Source: Streptomyces sp. NBC_01463
GTDB lineage: Bacteria; Actinomycetota; Actinomycetes; Streptomycetales; Streptomycetaceae
Direction: 5' to 3'
NCBI GenBank assembly: GCA_036227345.1
Contig: CP109468.1
Location: 6,014,001-6,078,000 of the forward strand
Length of the DNA: 64,000 nucleotides
Made by a program: the position numbers and the translations under genes. Below, one piece after another: positions 53,491 through 62,215 of this stretch. Numbering within the stretch: the first letter of the stretch is position 1; every line of letters starts with the position of its first letter. The notes below the pieces were generated by a model. The model was not told the origin of the DNA, searched no databases, and saw only the letters and a program-made list of their open reading frames with translations.

Positions 53491-53988
53491 ATGTCGATCG
53501 ACGTCAACAACGAGTCCGGAACCGAGGTCGACGAGCAGGCGATCCTCGACATCGCCCGCTACGCGCTCGCGCGGATGAGGATCCACCCGCTCTCCGAACT
53601 CTCCGTGATCGTGGTGGACACCGAGGCCATGGAGCAGCTCCACATCCAGTGGATGGACCTGACGGGTCCGACGGATGTCATGTCCTTCCCGATGGACGAA
53701 CTGCGTCCGCCGTCCAAGGACGACGAGGAGCCCCCGCAGGGGCTCCTCGGTGACATCGTGCTCTGCCCGGAGGTCGCCAAGAAGCAGGGCGAGGACGCCG
53801 AGACGCAGCACTCCATGGACGAGGAGCTCCAGCTCCTCACCGTCCACGGGGTGCTGCACCTGCTCGGCTACGACCACGAGGAGCCCGACGAGAAGGCCGA
53901 GATGTTCGGCCTCCAGGCGGCCATCGTGGACGGCTGGCGCGGCGAGCACGGGCTCACCGGTCCGTCCCCCGCACCCACCGTCTCGTGA
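53491..53988 (+). CDS. ybeY: rRNA maturation RNase YbeY
   Basis: This 165-residue metal-dependent endoribonuclease matures 16S rRNA and takes part in 70S quality control. The zinc motif is [16 protein letters not shown] near residues 115-130, preceded by [10 protein letters not shown] and [10 protein letters not shown]. It follows phoH by nine bases and its stop overlaps the GTG of the CBS-domain gene (GTGA). The phoH-ybeY pairing is widely conserved. Confidence 0.95.
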   Translation: MSIDVNNESGTEVDEQAILDIARYALARMRIHPLSELSVIVVDTEAMEQLHIQWMDLTGPTDVMSFPMDELRPPSKDDEEPPQGLLGDIVLCPEVAKKQGEDAETQHSMDEELQLLTVHGVLHLLGYDHEEPDEKAEMFGLQAAIVDGWRGEHGLTGPSPAPTVS

Positions 53989-55277
53989 GCCTGCCGCTCG
54001 TCCTCGGCGTCGTCCTGCTGGTCGTCGTCGGCTGGCTGGCGGCCTGCGCCGAGGCCGGCATCGCGCGTACGTCGAGCTTCCGCGCCGCCGAGGCGGTCCG
54101 CTCGGGGCGGCGCGGCAGCGACAAGCTGGAACAGGTCGCGGCCGACCCGACGCGCTATCTCAACGTCGCCCTGCTGGTGCGGGTCGCCTGCGAGATGGCC
54201 GCCGGGGTGCTCGTCACGTACGCCTGCCTGAAGGAGTTCCCGGAGACCTGGGAGGCGCTGGCCGTCGCCATGGGCGTGATGGTCCTCGTCTCCTACGTCG
54301 CCATCGGCGTCTCGCCGCGCACCATCGGCCGCCAGCATCCCCTGAACACGGCCACCGCGGCGTCGTACGTGCTGCTGCCGCTGGCCCGGATCATGGGCCC
54401 GATCCCGCAGCTGCTGATCCTCATCGGCAACGCGCTGACGCCGGGCAAGGGGTTCCGCAAGGGCCCGTTCGCCAGCGAGGCCGAGCTGCGGGCGATGGTC
54501 GACCTCGCGGAGCAGGAGTCGCTGATCGAGGACGAGGAGCGCCGCATGGTGCACTCCGTCTTCGAACTCGGCGACACGCTCGTGCGCGAGGTGATGGTGC
54601 CGCGCACGGACCTGGTCTGCATCGAGCGCTACAAGACGATCCGGCAGGCGCTGACCCTGGCCCTGCGCTCCGGCTTCTCGCGGATCCCCGTCACTGGGGA
54701 GAACGAGGACGACATCGTCGGGATCGTCTACCTCAAGGACCTGGTCCGCAAGACGCACATCAACCGGGAGTCGGAGGCCGACCTGGTCTCCACGGCGATG
54801 CGCCCGGCGGCCTTCGTGCCCGACACGAAGAACGCCGGCGACCTGCTGCGCGAGATGCAGCAGGACCGCAGCCACGTGGCCGTCGTCATCGACGAGTACG
54901 GGGGCACCGCGGGCATCGTCACCATCGAGGACATCCTGGAGGAGATCGTCGGCGAGATCACCGACGAGTACGACCGCGAACTGCCGCCGGTCCAGGAGCT
55001 GGAGGACGGCTGCTTCCGGGTGACCGCCCGGCTGGACATCGGCGACCTCGGCGAGCTGTTCGGGCTCGACGAGTACGACGACGAGGACGTGGAGACGGTC
55101 GGCGGGCTGCTCGCGAAGGCGCTGGGCCGGGTCCCGATCGCCGGTGCCTCGTCGGAGGTCGGCCTGCCCGACGGGCGACGGCTGCGGCTGACCGCGGAGT
55201 CCCCGGCGGGCCGCCGGAACAAGATCGTCACGGTGCTGGCGGAGCCGGTGGCTCCGGAGGAGGAGGCGGCGGGATGA
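53985..55277 (+). CDS. CNNM/HlyC-CorC type membrane protein with CBS domains
   Basis: This 430-residue protein has N-terminal CNNM-type membrane helices ([20 protein letters not shown] at residues 2-21, more to about 140). Two CBS domains follow at about 190-320 ([60 protein letters not shown]) and then the CorC_HlyC C-terminal domain ([20 protein letters not shown]). Relatives transport or regulate Mg2+ or Co2+; the name hemolysin is historical. It overlaps ybeY upstream and the MmcQ gene downstream (ATGA), forming one operon phoH-ybeY-CBS-mmcQ. Confidence 0.9.
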   Translation: MSLPLVLGVVLLVVVGWLAACAEAGIARTSSFRAAEAVRSGRRGSDKLEQVAADPTRYLNVALLVRVACEMAAGVLVTYACLKEFPETWEALAVAMGVMVLVSYVAIGVSPRTIGRQHPLNTATAASYVLLPLARIMGPIPQLLILIGNALTPGKGFRKGPFASEAELRAMVDLAEQESLIEDEERRMVHSVFELGDTLVREVMVPRTDLVCIERYKTIRQALTLALRSGFSRIPVTGENEDDIVGIVYLKDLVRKTHINRESEADLVSTAMRPAAFVPDTKNAGDLLREMQQDRSHVAVVIDEYGGTAGIVTIEDILEEIVGEITDEYDRELPPVQELEDGCFRVTARLDIGDLGELFGLDEYDDEDVETVGGLLAKALGRVPIAGASSEVGLPDGRRLRLTAESPAGRRNKIVTVLAEPVAPEEEAAG

Positions 55278-55627
55278 CTCCCGAGGAGCTGAAGGCGTTC
55301 TGCCTGGAGTTCAACGCGAGCGCCGAGGAGTTCCCGTTCGGGCCCGAGACATCCGTCTTCAAGGTGCTCGGCAAGGTGTTCGCGCTGACCGCGCTGGACG
55401 GGCAGCCGCTGACGGTGAACCTCAAGTGCGACCCCGACGCGGCGGTACGGCTCCGGGAGGAGTACGAGGCGGTGGTGCCGGGGTGGCACATGAACAAGCG
55501 GCACTGGAACACGGTGACGGTGTCGGGGGTGCCGGATGCGCGGCTGCGCGAGCTGATCGAGGACAGTTACGACCTGGTGGTGGCGGGGTTGCCCCGTGCG
55601 GAGCGGTTGCGGTTGGACCGGGCGTAG
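55274..55627 (+). CDS. MmcQ/YjbR family DNA-binding protein
   Basis: This 117-residue protein resembles the YjbR/MmcQ fold: EELKAFCLEFNASAEEFPFG, SVFKVLGKVFALTALDGQPL, VNLKCDPDAAVRLREEY, and PGWHMNKRHWNTVTVSG before a DSYDLVVAGLP C-terminus. The fold is CyaY-like and is implicated in nucleic-acid contact, but the cellular role is unknown. The ATG lies in the ATGA overlap with the preceding stop. It is the last gene of the phoH operon; an intergenic GC element and the convergent DHA2 gene follow. Confidence 0.85.
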   Translation: MTPEELKAFCLEFNASAEEFPFGPETSVFKVLGKVFALTALDGQPLTVNLKCDPDAAVRLREEYEAVVPGWHMNKRHWNTVTVSGVPDARLRELIEDSYDLVVAGLPRAERLRLDRA

Positions 55628-55639
55628 GCGGGTGGGTTC

Positions 55640-55686
55640 GGGGGCTCCGCCCCCGGGCCCCCGCTCCTCAATCGCCGGAGGGGCTT
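55640..55686. other. Recurrent Streptomyces intergenic GC element, copy 3
   Basis: GGGGGCTCCGCCCCC (hairpin) followed by GGGCCCCCGCTCCTCAATCG and CCGGAGGGGCTT. Same arrangement and orientation as copy 1, with TCAATCGCCGG in place of TCAAACGCCGG. It lies between convergent genes and could terminate both. Confidence 0.7.
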
Positions 55687-55705
55687 GATTTTCCGGTTGG
55701 GGGGT

Positions 55706-57124
55706 TCAGTTGCGCCGTAGTCCCGCTGCCACCACTCCCGCTGCCGCGATCAGCAGGGCCGCTGCCACCGCCACCACCGTGCGTACACCGTCCAGCAGTG
55801 AGGTCTGGGTCGTCGCGACCACGCCGAGCAGCGGGATGCCGATCGTCAGTCCCACCTGCTGGGTCGTGGTGACCAGGCCCGTCGCCAGGCCCTGCTCCTC
55901 GTTCGGCACGCCCGAGGTGACCGCCAGGCCGTACGCGATGATCGCGCCCAGGTGGCACATGCTGGCCAGCGAGACCGCGACGGTCGCCAGCCAGACGCCC
56001 GAGTCCGCGCCGAGGCCCAGCAGGCCCGCGATGAACAGGCCCTGGCCCAGCAATGAGAGGGACAGGGTGCGCCGGGCGCCGATGCGGCCGATCACCCTCG
56101 GGGCGTACACGCCCGCGACCACCGAGGCGGCGCCCTGCACCCCGAAGACCAGGCCGGTCCCGAAGGCCGACAGGTCCAGGACCTCCTGCAGGTACAGGGT
56201 CAGCACGAAGACGATGGTGCTCATCATCGAGAAGGTCAGTAGCCCGCCCAGATTGCCGAAGGCCACCGTGCGCCGCCGCAGCATCGGGAGCGAGACCAGC
56301 GGCGCCGACGCGCGGGACTCGACGACCACGAACGCGACGAGCAGGACGACTCCGGCGGCCAGCGCGGCCTGCACGTCCACCCGGCCGAAGCCGTGCTCGG
56401 CCGCCGTGGACAGGGCGTAGATCAGCGCCAGGAGGCCGCCGGTGACCGTGACGGCGCCCGGCACGTCGAGCCGCGGCCGGTCGGGCGTGCGGGACTCGGT
56501 GAGCAGCGCGGGGGCCGTGGCGAGGACGACGACGGCGGCCAGCGTCAGCAGCCCCATCGTGGAGCGCCAGCCCAGGGTGTCGGTGAGGGTGCCGCCCGCC
56601 ACCATGCCGACGGTGAAGCCGAGGGAGAGCAGGGTGCCGCTGATGCCGAGCGCCCGGTCCCGCAGCGGGCCCTCCGGGAACGTGGTGGTGAGCAGGGACA
56701 TACCGGTCGGGACGATCGCCGCGGCGCCGAGCCCCTGGAGGGCGCGTCCGGTGAGGAAGGCGGCCGGGTTCCAGGCGAGCGTGGCCAGCAGGGAGGCGGC
56801 GCCGAAGACGGCGAGGCCGGTGAGGAACAGCCTGCGGCGGCCGTAGAGGTCGGCGATCCGGCCGAAGAGCAGCAGGAATCCGCCGGAGGGCAGCGCGAAG
56901 GCGGTGATCGCCCACTGGAGTCCCGAACGGCTCAGGCCGAGGTCGTCGCCGAGGACGGGCAGCGCCACGTTCAGTACGGAGAAGTCGAGCGACACCATGA
57001 ACTGGGCGGCGCACAGCACGAGGAGGACGAGCCGGGCCCGGCCGGAGAGCCGGTCCGGGGCGGGGGGTGCGGGGACGGGAGCGGTGACAGCTGCTGGGGT
57101 GGGTGAGTCGATCGCCATGGGCAT
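55706..57124 (-). CDS. MFS transporter, DHA2 (14-helix) type
   Basis: This 472-residue transporter has about 14 hydrophobic helices and the DHA2 landmarks AAQFMVSLDFSVLNVALPVL, LGRADLYGRRRLF-like motif A (FGRIADLYGRRRLFLTGLAV), RALQGLGAAAIVPTGMSLLT and the late VTTTQQVGLTIGIPLLGVVA. It probably exports a drug-like compound by proton antiport. The ATG is followed by a second ATG two codons later; either is possible. It is divergent from the MmyB-type regulator, with a 95-base gap. The organisation repeats that of the pair near 9-11.8 kb. Confidence 0.88.
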   Translation of the reverse strand: MPMAIDSPTPAAVTAPVPAPPAPDRLSGRARLVLLVLCAAQFMVSLDFSVLNVALPVLGDDLGLSRSGLQWAITAFALPSGGFLLLFGRIADLYGRRRLFLTGLAVFGAASLLATLAWNPAAFLTGRALQGLGAAAIVPTGMSLLTTTFPEGPLRDRALGISGTLLSLGFTVGMVAGGTLTDTLGWRSTMGLLTLAAVVVLATAPALLTESRTPDRPRLDVPGAVTVTGGLLALIYALSTAAEHGFGRVDVQAALAAGVVLLVAFVVVESRASAPLVSLPMLRRRTVAFGNLGGLLTFSMMSTIVFVLTLYLQEVLDLSAFGTGLVFGVQGAASVVAGVYAPRVIGRIGARRTLSLSLLGQGLFIAGLLGLGADSGVWLATVAVSLASMCHLGAIIAYGLAVTSGVPNEEQGLATGLVTTTQQVGLTIGIPLLGVVATTQTSLLDGVRTVVAVAAALLIAAAGVVAAGLRRN

Positions 57125-57219
57125 GAGCCTGCGGCCGCCGGAATATCCATGGGGAGCGGGTACTTATCCTGTTGGCCGCACCACCAGGCAGGCGCCGGCC
57201 CGGACACCAGGGGGAGTAC

Positions 57220-58113
57220 GTGGGCACACCGGCCCGGATCGCGGCGGACGCCGGCAAGGCGCACCGCCTGGGCGAACTGCGGGAGTTCCTGAGGAGCAGG
57301 CGGGCGCGGGTCAGCCCGGCCGACGCGGGTCTGCCGGACGGCGGGGCGCGACGGCGTACGCCGGGGCTGCGCCGCGAGGAGGTCGCCGTCCTCGCGGGTG
57401 TGGGCGTCTCCTGGTACCAGTGGCTTGAGCAGGGCCGGGACATCACCGTGTCGCCGCAGGTGCTGGACTCCGTGGCCCGGGTGCTGCGGCTCAGCGGCAC
57501 CGAACGCCGTCATCTGTACGTGCTCGCCGGTCTCAACCCGCCGGCCCCCGAGGTCGATCCGGCGCACACGGACATGTGCGCGGGGCTTCAGCGGCTTCTC
57601 GACGGCTGGATGCCCTACCCGGCCCACATCATGGACGCGTACTGGAACGTCATCCTGTACAACGACGCGGCGTCGATGGTGATGGGGATGAGCCCGGACC
57701 GGCCGCAGAACTGTGTGATCGCCTTCTTCACCGATCCCGTGCACCGGGGCGGGGACGCGGAGTGGTGGGACACCGCCGCCCGGGTCGTCGCCCAGTTCCG
57801 GGCCGCGTGCGCGGAGTGCCCCGACGACGAGGGGTTCCGGGCGATCGTGGCCGAGGCGGCCGCGCGCAGCCCCGAGTTCGCCGAGCTGTGGGCGCGGCGG
57901 GACGTCGCGCCGGGCGGGCAGATGCGCAAGGAGCTCTCGCACCCGGACGTGGGCACGCTGGTCGTGGAGGCCACCCAGCTGCGCATCCCGGCCCGCCCCG
58001 ATCTGGCGGTCGTGCTGCACAACCCCTGGCCGGACACCGGCACGGAGGAGAAACTGCGCTGGCTGGCCTCGCCGGAGGGCCGGCGCGGTGCGATGCGGCA
58101 GGTGGGGGCGTGA
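57220..58113 (+). CDS. MmyB-type helix-turn-helix regulator
   Basis: This 297-residue protein has an XRE helix-turn-helix around residues 17-90 (ELREFLRSRRARVSPADAGL, RRRTPGLRREEVAVLAGVGV, SWYQWLEQGRDITVSPQVLD). A MmyB-type ligand-binding domain follows (LLDGWMPYPAHIMDAYWNVI, LYNDAASMVMG, ELSHPDVGTLVVEATQLRIP). It is probably the regulator of the adjacent DHA2 gene. The GTG with GGGGGA five bases upstream was chosen; a TTG 48 bases earlier would give a longer, less typical N-terminus. Unlike its relative at 9-10.2 kb it lacks a Q/P-rich extension. Confidence 0.88.
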   Translation: MGTPARIAADAGKAHRLGELREFLRSRRARVSPADAGLPDGGARRRTPGLRREEVAVLAGVGVSWYQWLEQGRDITVSPQVLDSVARVLRLSGTERRHLYVLAGLNPPAPEVDPAHTDMCAGLQRLLDGWMPYPAHIMDAYWNVILYNDAASMVMGMSPDRPQNCVIAFFTDPVHRGGDAEWWDTAARVVAQFRAACAECPDDEGFRAIVAEAAARSPEFAELWARRDVAPGGQMRKELSHPDVGTLVVEATQLRIPARPDLAVVLHNPWPDTGTEEKLRWLASPEGRRGAMRQVGA

Positions 58114-58167
58114 GGGCCCGGGGCGCCCGGGTGCCCCGGCCGCGGCCGCGCTTCGTATGCTCGGCAC

Positions 58168-58521
58168 ATGAGCGATAGCACCGACCTCGGCGCCGAGGAC
58201 CGCAAGATCGTCACGCTGGCGCGCAGCGCCCGCGCCCGCAACGGTGTGCCGGAGGGCGCGGCCGTACGGGACGAGACCGGACGTACGTATGTGGCGGGGA
58301 CCGTGGCGCTCGAGTCGCTGCGGCTCAGCGCGTTGCAGACGGCCGTGGCCATGGCCGTGGCCAGCGGCGCCACCTCGCTGGAGGCGGCCGCGGTCGTCTC
58401 CGACGCGCAGACCCCCTCCGACGAGGACCGGGCCGCGGTACGGGACCTGGGCGGGGCGGACACACCCGTGCTGCTCGCCGGTCCCGACGGCGTGCTGCGG
58501 CTCCGGGTGACGGCGGGCTGA
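58168..58521 (+). CDS. Cytidine-deaminase-fold protein lacking the zinc motif
   Basis: This 117-residue protein resembles a truncated cytidine deaminase. KIVTLARSARARNGVPEGAA and RDETGRTYVAGTVALESLRL align with the N-terminal half of the fold. The zinc-binding C/H-A-E element is replaced by LRLSALQTAVAMAVA, and no PCxxC is present, so deamination is unlikely. From memory, similar short proteins are annotated as cytidine deaminase in Streptomyces near era. The ATG follows TATGCT by six bases and appears leaderless. The stop is followed by a hairpin. Confidence 0.6.
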   Translation: MSDSTDLGAEDRKIVTLARSARARNGVPEGAAVRDETGRTYVAGTVALESLRLSALQTAVAMAVASGATSLEAAAVVSDAQTPSDEDRAAVRDLGGADTPVLLAGPDGVLRLRVTAG

Positions 58522-58547
58522 CCTCCGCGGCACCCTCACCCTGTGTA

Positions 58548-58582
58548 CGAACGCCCCGCGCCCCACCGGTGCGGGGCGTTCG
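58548..58582 (+). terminator. Terminator after the deaminase-fold gene
   Basis: CGAACGCCCCGC and GCGGGGCGTTCG form a 12-bp perfect stem around an 11-base loop, 26 bases after the stop. Confidence 0.8.
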
Positions 58583-58608
58583 CACAGGATGTGCGGGAAT
58601 CATGGATC

Positions 58609-58631
58609 TTGACAGCATCTGATGGTCCATC
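58609..58631 (+). promoter_or_regulatory. TTGACA plus palindrome upstream of the WxL-like gene
   Basis: TTGACA (58609-58614) is followed two bases later by CTGATGG-T-CCATCAG (58617-58631), a 7-bp perfect inverted repeat. No good -10 lies 17 bases after TTGACA. The palindrome may therefore be an operator, or the promoter may be of a non-standard class. It is 105 bases before the ATG; the sequence between holds no other feature I can name. Confidence 0.4.
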
Positions 58632-58736
58632 AGTCGGCGCATTTCGCTTCCATTGACTTCTTTTCGGCCCCAGTCATCAATGGCCCCCAGCCGGCGCGGA
58701 AGAGCCGCCGTGCCGGATCCCGCAGGAGGGGGCTCC

Positions 58737-60134
58737 ATGCGTCCAGCCATCCGAAGATCCGACAGCCGAAGATCCGGCACCCGAGGATTCCCTCGCCGAA
58801 GCCGCCCGGACCGCGGCCGCCGCTGGGCCGCCGTGCTCGGCGTCGGCGCGCTCGTCGTCACCGGGGGAGGACTGCTCGCCGGGCCCGCCCAGGCCAGCGC
58901 GACGGCCTCGGTCGCGGTGGACTTCCCGACCCACTGCATCCCGCCCGCCATCGCCGGCATCCCGCCCATCGACGGGACGACCTCGGCCGAGATCACCGTC
59001 GACAACGCCGCCCCGAAGGTCGGCGACACGGTCACGGTGACGTACACCGTCGTCGAACCGGCCGCGAGCAACCCGGTCGACCTGGCCCTGCCCGCCGACA
59101 TCATGACGCCGACCGGCAAGGTCACCGTCGGCGGTGCGCAGACCGCCGCCGTGACGGTCGCGGGCCCGAAGAAGAACGGTCCGGTGCCCGGCAAGGGCGC
59201 GTTCCCGTCGTTCTCCATGACCGGCACCTTCACCGTCACCGCGCCCGGTGAGATCACCCTCTCGCCCGGCGACTACAACATCCACACCAGCTACATCATG
59301 GAGCTGGACACGCCCTGCACGGTCACCGATCCGCCCGCTCCCGTCTCCCAGACGATCATCGCCACGGACGGCGGCGGCCAGGTCAACGAACGGGCCATCC
59401 AGCTCGGCACCGCCTCCGGCGCGGCCGGTGACCAGGTCACCGTGACCGGGTCGAAGTTCACCGCGGGCGCGTCCGTCACACTCGCCGGCCGGGCCGGGGA
59501 CGCCCAGACCGGCGACACCGCGACGGTCACGGCGGACGGTTCGGGAGCCTTCACCGGACAGCTCACCGTCAACGACCCCGCGACCACCGGCGTCGTCGCC
59601 TACGAGGGCGCCGGCTGGGACGCCGCCAAGGGTGCGGGCCCCCAGGCCTACACCGTCACCGGTGGCGGCGGCGAGATCCCGGACGGCAGCCAGCGGCTGA
59701 CCTCGTCCGTCAGGGCGGGCACCCTCTCCATGGCCCAGGCCGGGGACTCGGTCGCCCTGTCGGCGGTCGACTTCGGGCAGGGCGGTGCCTCCACCGGCGC
59801 CCTGCAGACCGTGACGGTCCAGGACTTCCGCGGCGGACCCGCGGGCTGGTCCCTGACCGGCAAGGTCACCGACTTCAAGGGCCCGGGCGGGGCGGTGATC
59901 GGCGCCTCCGCACTCGGCTGGAGCCCGGCCTGCGCGACGAAGTCCGGCAGCCCGAGCACCTGCGCGGCCGGATCGGAGGGAACCGTCGGCAGTGCCGGCG
60001 CGACCCTGGCGTCCACCCCGGACGGCGCGTTCACCGGCGGTGAGTTCACCGTCGACGCCCAGCTGTCGCTGGACGTGCCGGCGTACACCGCCCCCGGCGC
60101 GTACGCCGGAGTGCTCACCCTCACCCTGACGTGA
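58737..60134 (+). CDS. Secreted WxL-like domain surface protein
   Basis: This 465-residue protein has a basic N-terminus and a signal peptide (WAAVLGVGALVVTGGGLLAG, cleavage near AQASA). Two beta-rich Ig-like regions follow, at about 60-205 (VDNAAPKVGDTVTVTYTVVE) and about 218-305 (VTGSKFTAGASVTLAG). The C-terminal 155 residues contain VTVQDFRGGPAGWSLTGKVT, where W-x-L sits in a context like Firmicutes WxL cell-wall-binding domains, and end in a beta strand without sorting signal. The ATG has GCAGGAGGGG upstream. The next gene encodes a WxL-interacting protein, so the pair probably assembles on peptidoglycan. Confidence 0.75.
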   Translation: MRPAIRRSDSRRSGTRGFPRRSRPDRGRRWAAVLGVGALVVTGGGLLAGPAQASATASVAVDFPTHCIPPAIAGIPPIDGTTSAEITVDNAAPKVGDTVTVTYTVVEPAASNPVDLALPADIMTPTGKVTVGGAQTAAVTVAGPKKNGPVPGKGAFPSFSMTGTFTVTAPGEITLSPGDYNIHTSYIMELDTPCTVTDPPAPVSQTIIATDGGGQVNERAIQLGTASGAAGDQVTVTGSKFTAGASVTLAGRAGDAQTGDTATVTADGSGAFTGQLTVNDPATTGVVAYEGAGWDAAKGAGPQAYTVTGGGGEIPDGSQRLTSSVRAGTLSMAQAGDSVALSAVDFGQGGASTGALQTVTVQDFRGGPAGWSLTGKVTDFKGPGGAVIGASALGWSPACATKSGSPSTCAAGSEGTVGSAGATLASTPDGAFTGGEFTVDAQLSLDVPAYTAPGAYAGVLTLTLT

Positions 60135-60223
60135 GCGTGGGCGGCAGTCACTGATCAACCGGTGGGCCGGGCGCGCACCCGGCCGGCCCACCCCGCCCGA
60201 GCGTGCACCTGGGGGCCCGCACC

Positions 60224-61177
60224 GTGCGCAAGCTGTCCGTTCTCCTGTCGTCCCTGCTGTCCACCGCCCTGCTCCTGCTCGGCGCGCCCACGGCCGGCGC
60301 CGCCGACAACGGCAGCTGGTCGGTCTTCCCCGCCACCGCCGGCTCCGGCGCGCGGCCGTACTTCTACCTCTCCGCCGACCCCGGCGCCACCCTCACCGAC
60401 AAGGTGACCGTCACCAACAAGACCGGTACGCCGCTGACCTTCCGGCTGTACGCCGCCGACGCGTACAACACGGCACGCGACGGCGGTTTCGCGGTCCGGG
60501 CGCTGGACGAGAAGCAGCGCTCCGTCGGCGCCTGGGCCAGGACCGACCGGGACCGGGTCACCGTCAAACCGCACGGCTCGGTGACTGTGTCCGTCACGAT
60601 CGAGGTCCCGGAGGACGCCGAACCGGGCGACCACCCAGGCGCCCTCGTCGCCCTCGACGAGCGCATCGACCCCGCCGACGCGGGAGCCGTCGCCGTCGGC
60701 ATCCGCAAGGCGGTCGGCGCCCGGATCTATCTGCGGGTGAACGGCCCGACGATGCCCGCGATCTCCGTCGAAGACGTCAAGGTCGAGCACACCCAGCCGC
60801 TCGTCCCGGGTACCGGGAAGTCCCGCGCCGTCATCTCGTACACGCTGCACAACCGCGGCAACGTCACCCTCAGCCCCAAGGTCGCCCTCAAGGCCGAGGG
60901 CCTCTTCGGCCGCACCCTGCTGGCCCGGGACCTCAAGCGCATCCCGTCCGAGCTGCTGCCCCGCCAGCAGGTCCGGCTCACCGAGGAGTGGAAGGGCGCG
61001 CCGCAGGTCGAGTGGGGTGAGATCAAGCTGACCGCGAGCGCCCGCGACAGCCGCGAGTCCGCCGCCGTCTCCTACTTCGCCCTGCCGTGGCTGGTCGCCG
61101 GAGCGCTACTGGTGGTCCTCGCCGGTGGTGCGGCGCTCTGGATACGGGCCCGCCGCAACCGCCGTTCCACGGCCTGA
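60224..61177 (+). CDS. WxL-interacting (DUF916-type) peptidoglycan-binding membrane protein
   Basis: This 317-residue protein has a signal peptide (KLSVLLSSLLSTALLLLG, APTAGAADN), an extracellular beta-sandwich (about 35-275), a membrane helix near 285-304 (WLVAGALLVVLAGGAALWI) and a short Arg-rich cytoplasmic tail. FPATAGSGARPYFYLSADPG, VTVTNKTGTPLTFRLYAADA and EVPEDAEPGDHPGALVALDE match the DUF916/WxLIP peptidoglycan-binding domain. The GTG with GGGGG nine bases upstream is preferred to one 21 bases earlier. It is 89 bases after the WxL-like gene on the same strand and closed by a hairpin. Confidence 0.8.
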   Translation: MRKLSVLLSSLLSTALLLLGAPTAGAADNGSWSVFPATAGSGARPYFYLSADPGATLTDKVTVTNKTGTPLTFRLYAADAYNTARDGGFAVRALDEKQRSVGAWARTDRDRVTVKPHGSVTVSVTIEVPEDAEPGDHPGALVALDERIDPADAGAVAVGIRKAVGARIYLRVNGPTMPAISVEDVKVEHTQPLVPGTGKSRAVISYTLHNRGNVTLSPKVALKAEGLFGRTLLARDLKRIPSELLPRQQVRLTEEWKGAPQVEWGEIKLTASARDSRESAAVSYFALPWLVAGALLVVLAGGAALWIRARRNRRSTA

Positions 61178-61182
61178 GACGA

Positions 61183-61218
61183 GGGGCACCATGGCCACGG
61201 CGGCGGCCATGGTGCCCC
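61183..61218 (+). terminator. Terminator after the WxL-interacting gene
   Basis: GGGGCACCATGGCC and GGCCATGGTGCCCC form a 14-bp perfect stem with loop ACGGCGGC, 5 bases after the stop. Confidence 0.85.
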
Positions 61219-61249
61219 GCGACCGCCGGGATCGGGGACAATGGGCGCC

Positions 61250-62215
61250 ATGAGCGCTCGACCTAACCCTGAAGCCGCTGCGCAGCAGGCTGAGAACACC
61301 GCCCCTCACCGGGCCGGTTTCGCCTGCTTCGTGGGCCGTCCCAACGCGGGCAAGTCCACCCTTACGAACGCTCTGGTCGGCCAGAAGGTGGCGATCACGT
61401 CCAACCGGCCCCAGACGACCCGGCACACCGTGCGCGGCATCGTGCACCGTCCGGACGCGCAGCTGATCCTGGTCGACACCCCCGGCCTCCACAAGCCGCG
61501 CACCCTGCTGGGCGAGCGTCTCAACGACGTCGTGCGCACCACCTGGGCCGAGGTCGACGTCATCGGCTTCTGCCTGCCCGCCGACCAGAAGCTCGGCCCC
61601 GGCGACAAGTACATCGTCAAGGAACTCGCGGGCATCAAGAAGACGCCCAAGATCGCGATCATCACCAAGTCCGACCTGGTCGAGTCCAAGCAGCTCGCCG
61701 AACAGCTGCTGGCCGTATCCCGCCTCGGCGAGGAGCTCGGCTTCGAGTGGGCGGAGATCATCCCCGTCTCGGCCGTCGAGGACAACCAGGTCGGCCTGCT
61801 CGCCGACCTGATCGCCCCGCTGCTCCCCGAGAGCCCGCCCCTCTACCCGGAGGGCGACCTCACCGACGAGCCCGAGATGGTCATGGTCGCGGAGCTGATC
61901 CGCGAGGCCGCGCTCGAAGGCGTACGGGACGAGCTGCCGCACTCCATCGCGGTCGTCGTCGAGGAGATGCTGCCGCGCGAGGACCGCCCGGCGGACAAGC
62001 CGCTGCTGGACATCCACGCCAACGTCTACATCGAGCGGCCCAGCCAGAAGGGCATCATCATCGGCCCGAAGGGCAAGCGGCTGAAGGAAGTCGGCACGAA
62101 GTCGCGCAAGCACATCGAGGCGCTGCTGGGCACACCGGTCTTCCTCGACCTGCACGTGAAGGTCGCCAAGGACTGGCAGCGCGATCCGAAGCAGCTGCGG
62201 AAGCTGGGGTTCTGA
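61250..62215 (+). CDS. era: GTPase Era
   Basis: This 321-residue GTPase binds the 3' end of 16S rRNA during 30S assembly. The G1 motif is GRPNAGKSTLTNALVG, G3 is DTPGLHKPRTLL, G4 is TKSDLV, and a C-terminal KH domain is visible as YIERPSQKGIIIGPKGKRLK then EVGTKSRKHIEALLG. The ATG follows GACAAT by seven bases and is leaderless; an ATG nine bases earlier overlaps that box. The last 10 codons are duplicated with downstream DNA at 62314-62434, so a partial copy of the end of era exists 128 bases later. Confidence 0.97.
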   Translation: MSARPNPEAAAQQAENTAPHRAGFACFVGRPNAGKSTLTNALVGQKVAITSNRPQTTRHTVRGIVHRPDAQLILVDTPGLHKPRTLLGERLNDVVRTTWAEVDVIGFCLPADQKLGPGDKYIVKELAGIKKTPKIAIITKSDLVESKQLAEQLLAVSRLGEELGFEWAEIIPVSAVEDNQVGLLADLIAPLLPESPPLYPEGDLTDEPEMVMVAELIREAALEGVRDELPHSIAVVVEEMLPREDRPADKPLLDIHANVYIERPSQKGIIIGPKGKRLKEVGTKSRKHIEALLGTPVFLDLHVKVAKDWQRDPKQLRKLGF

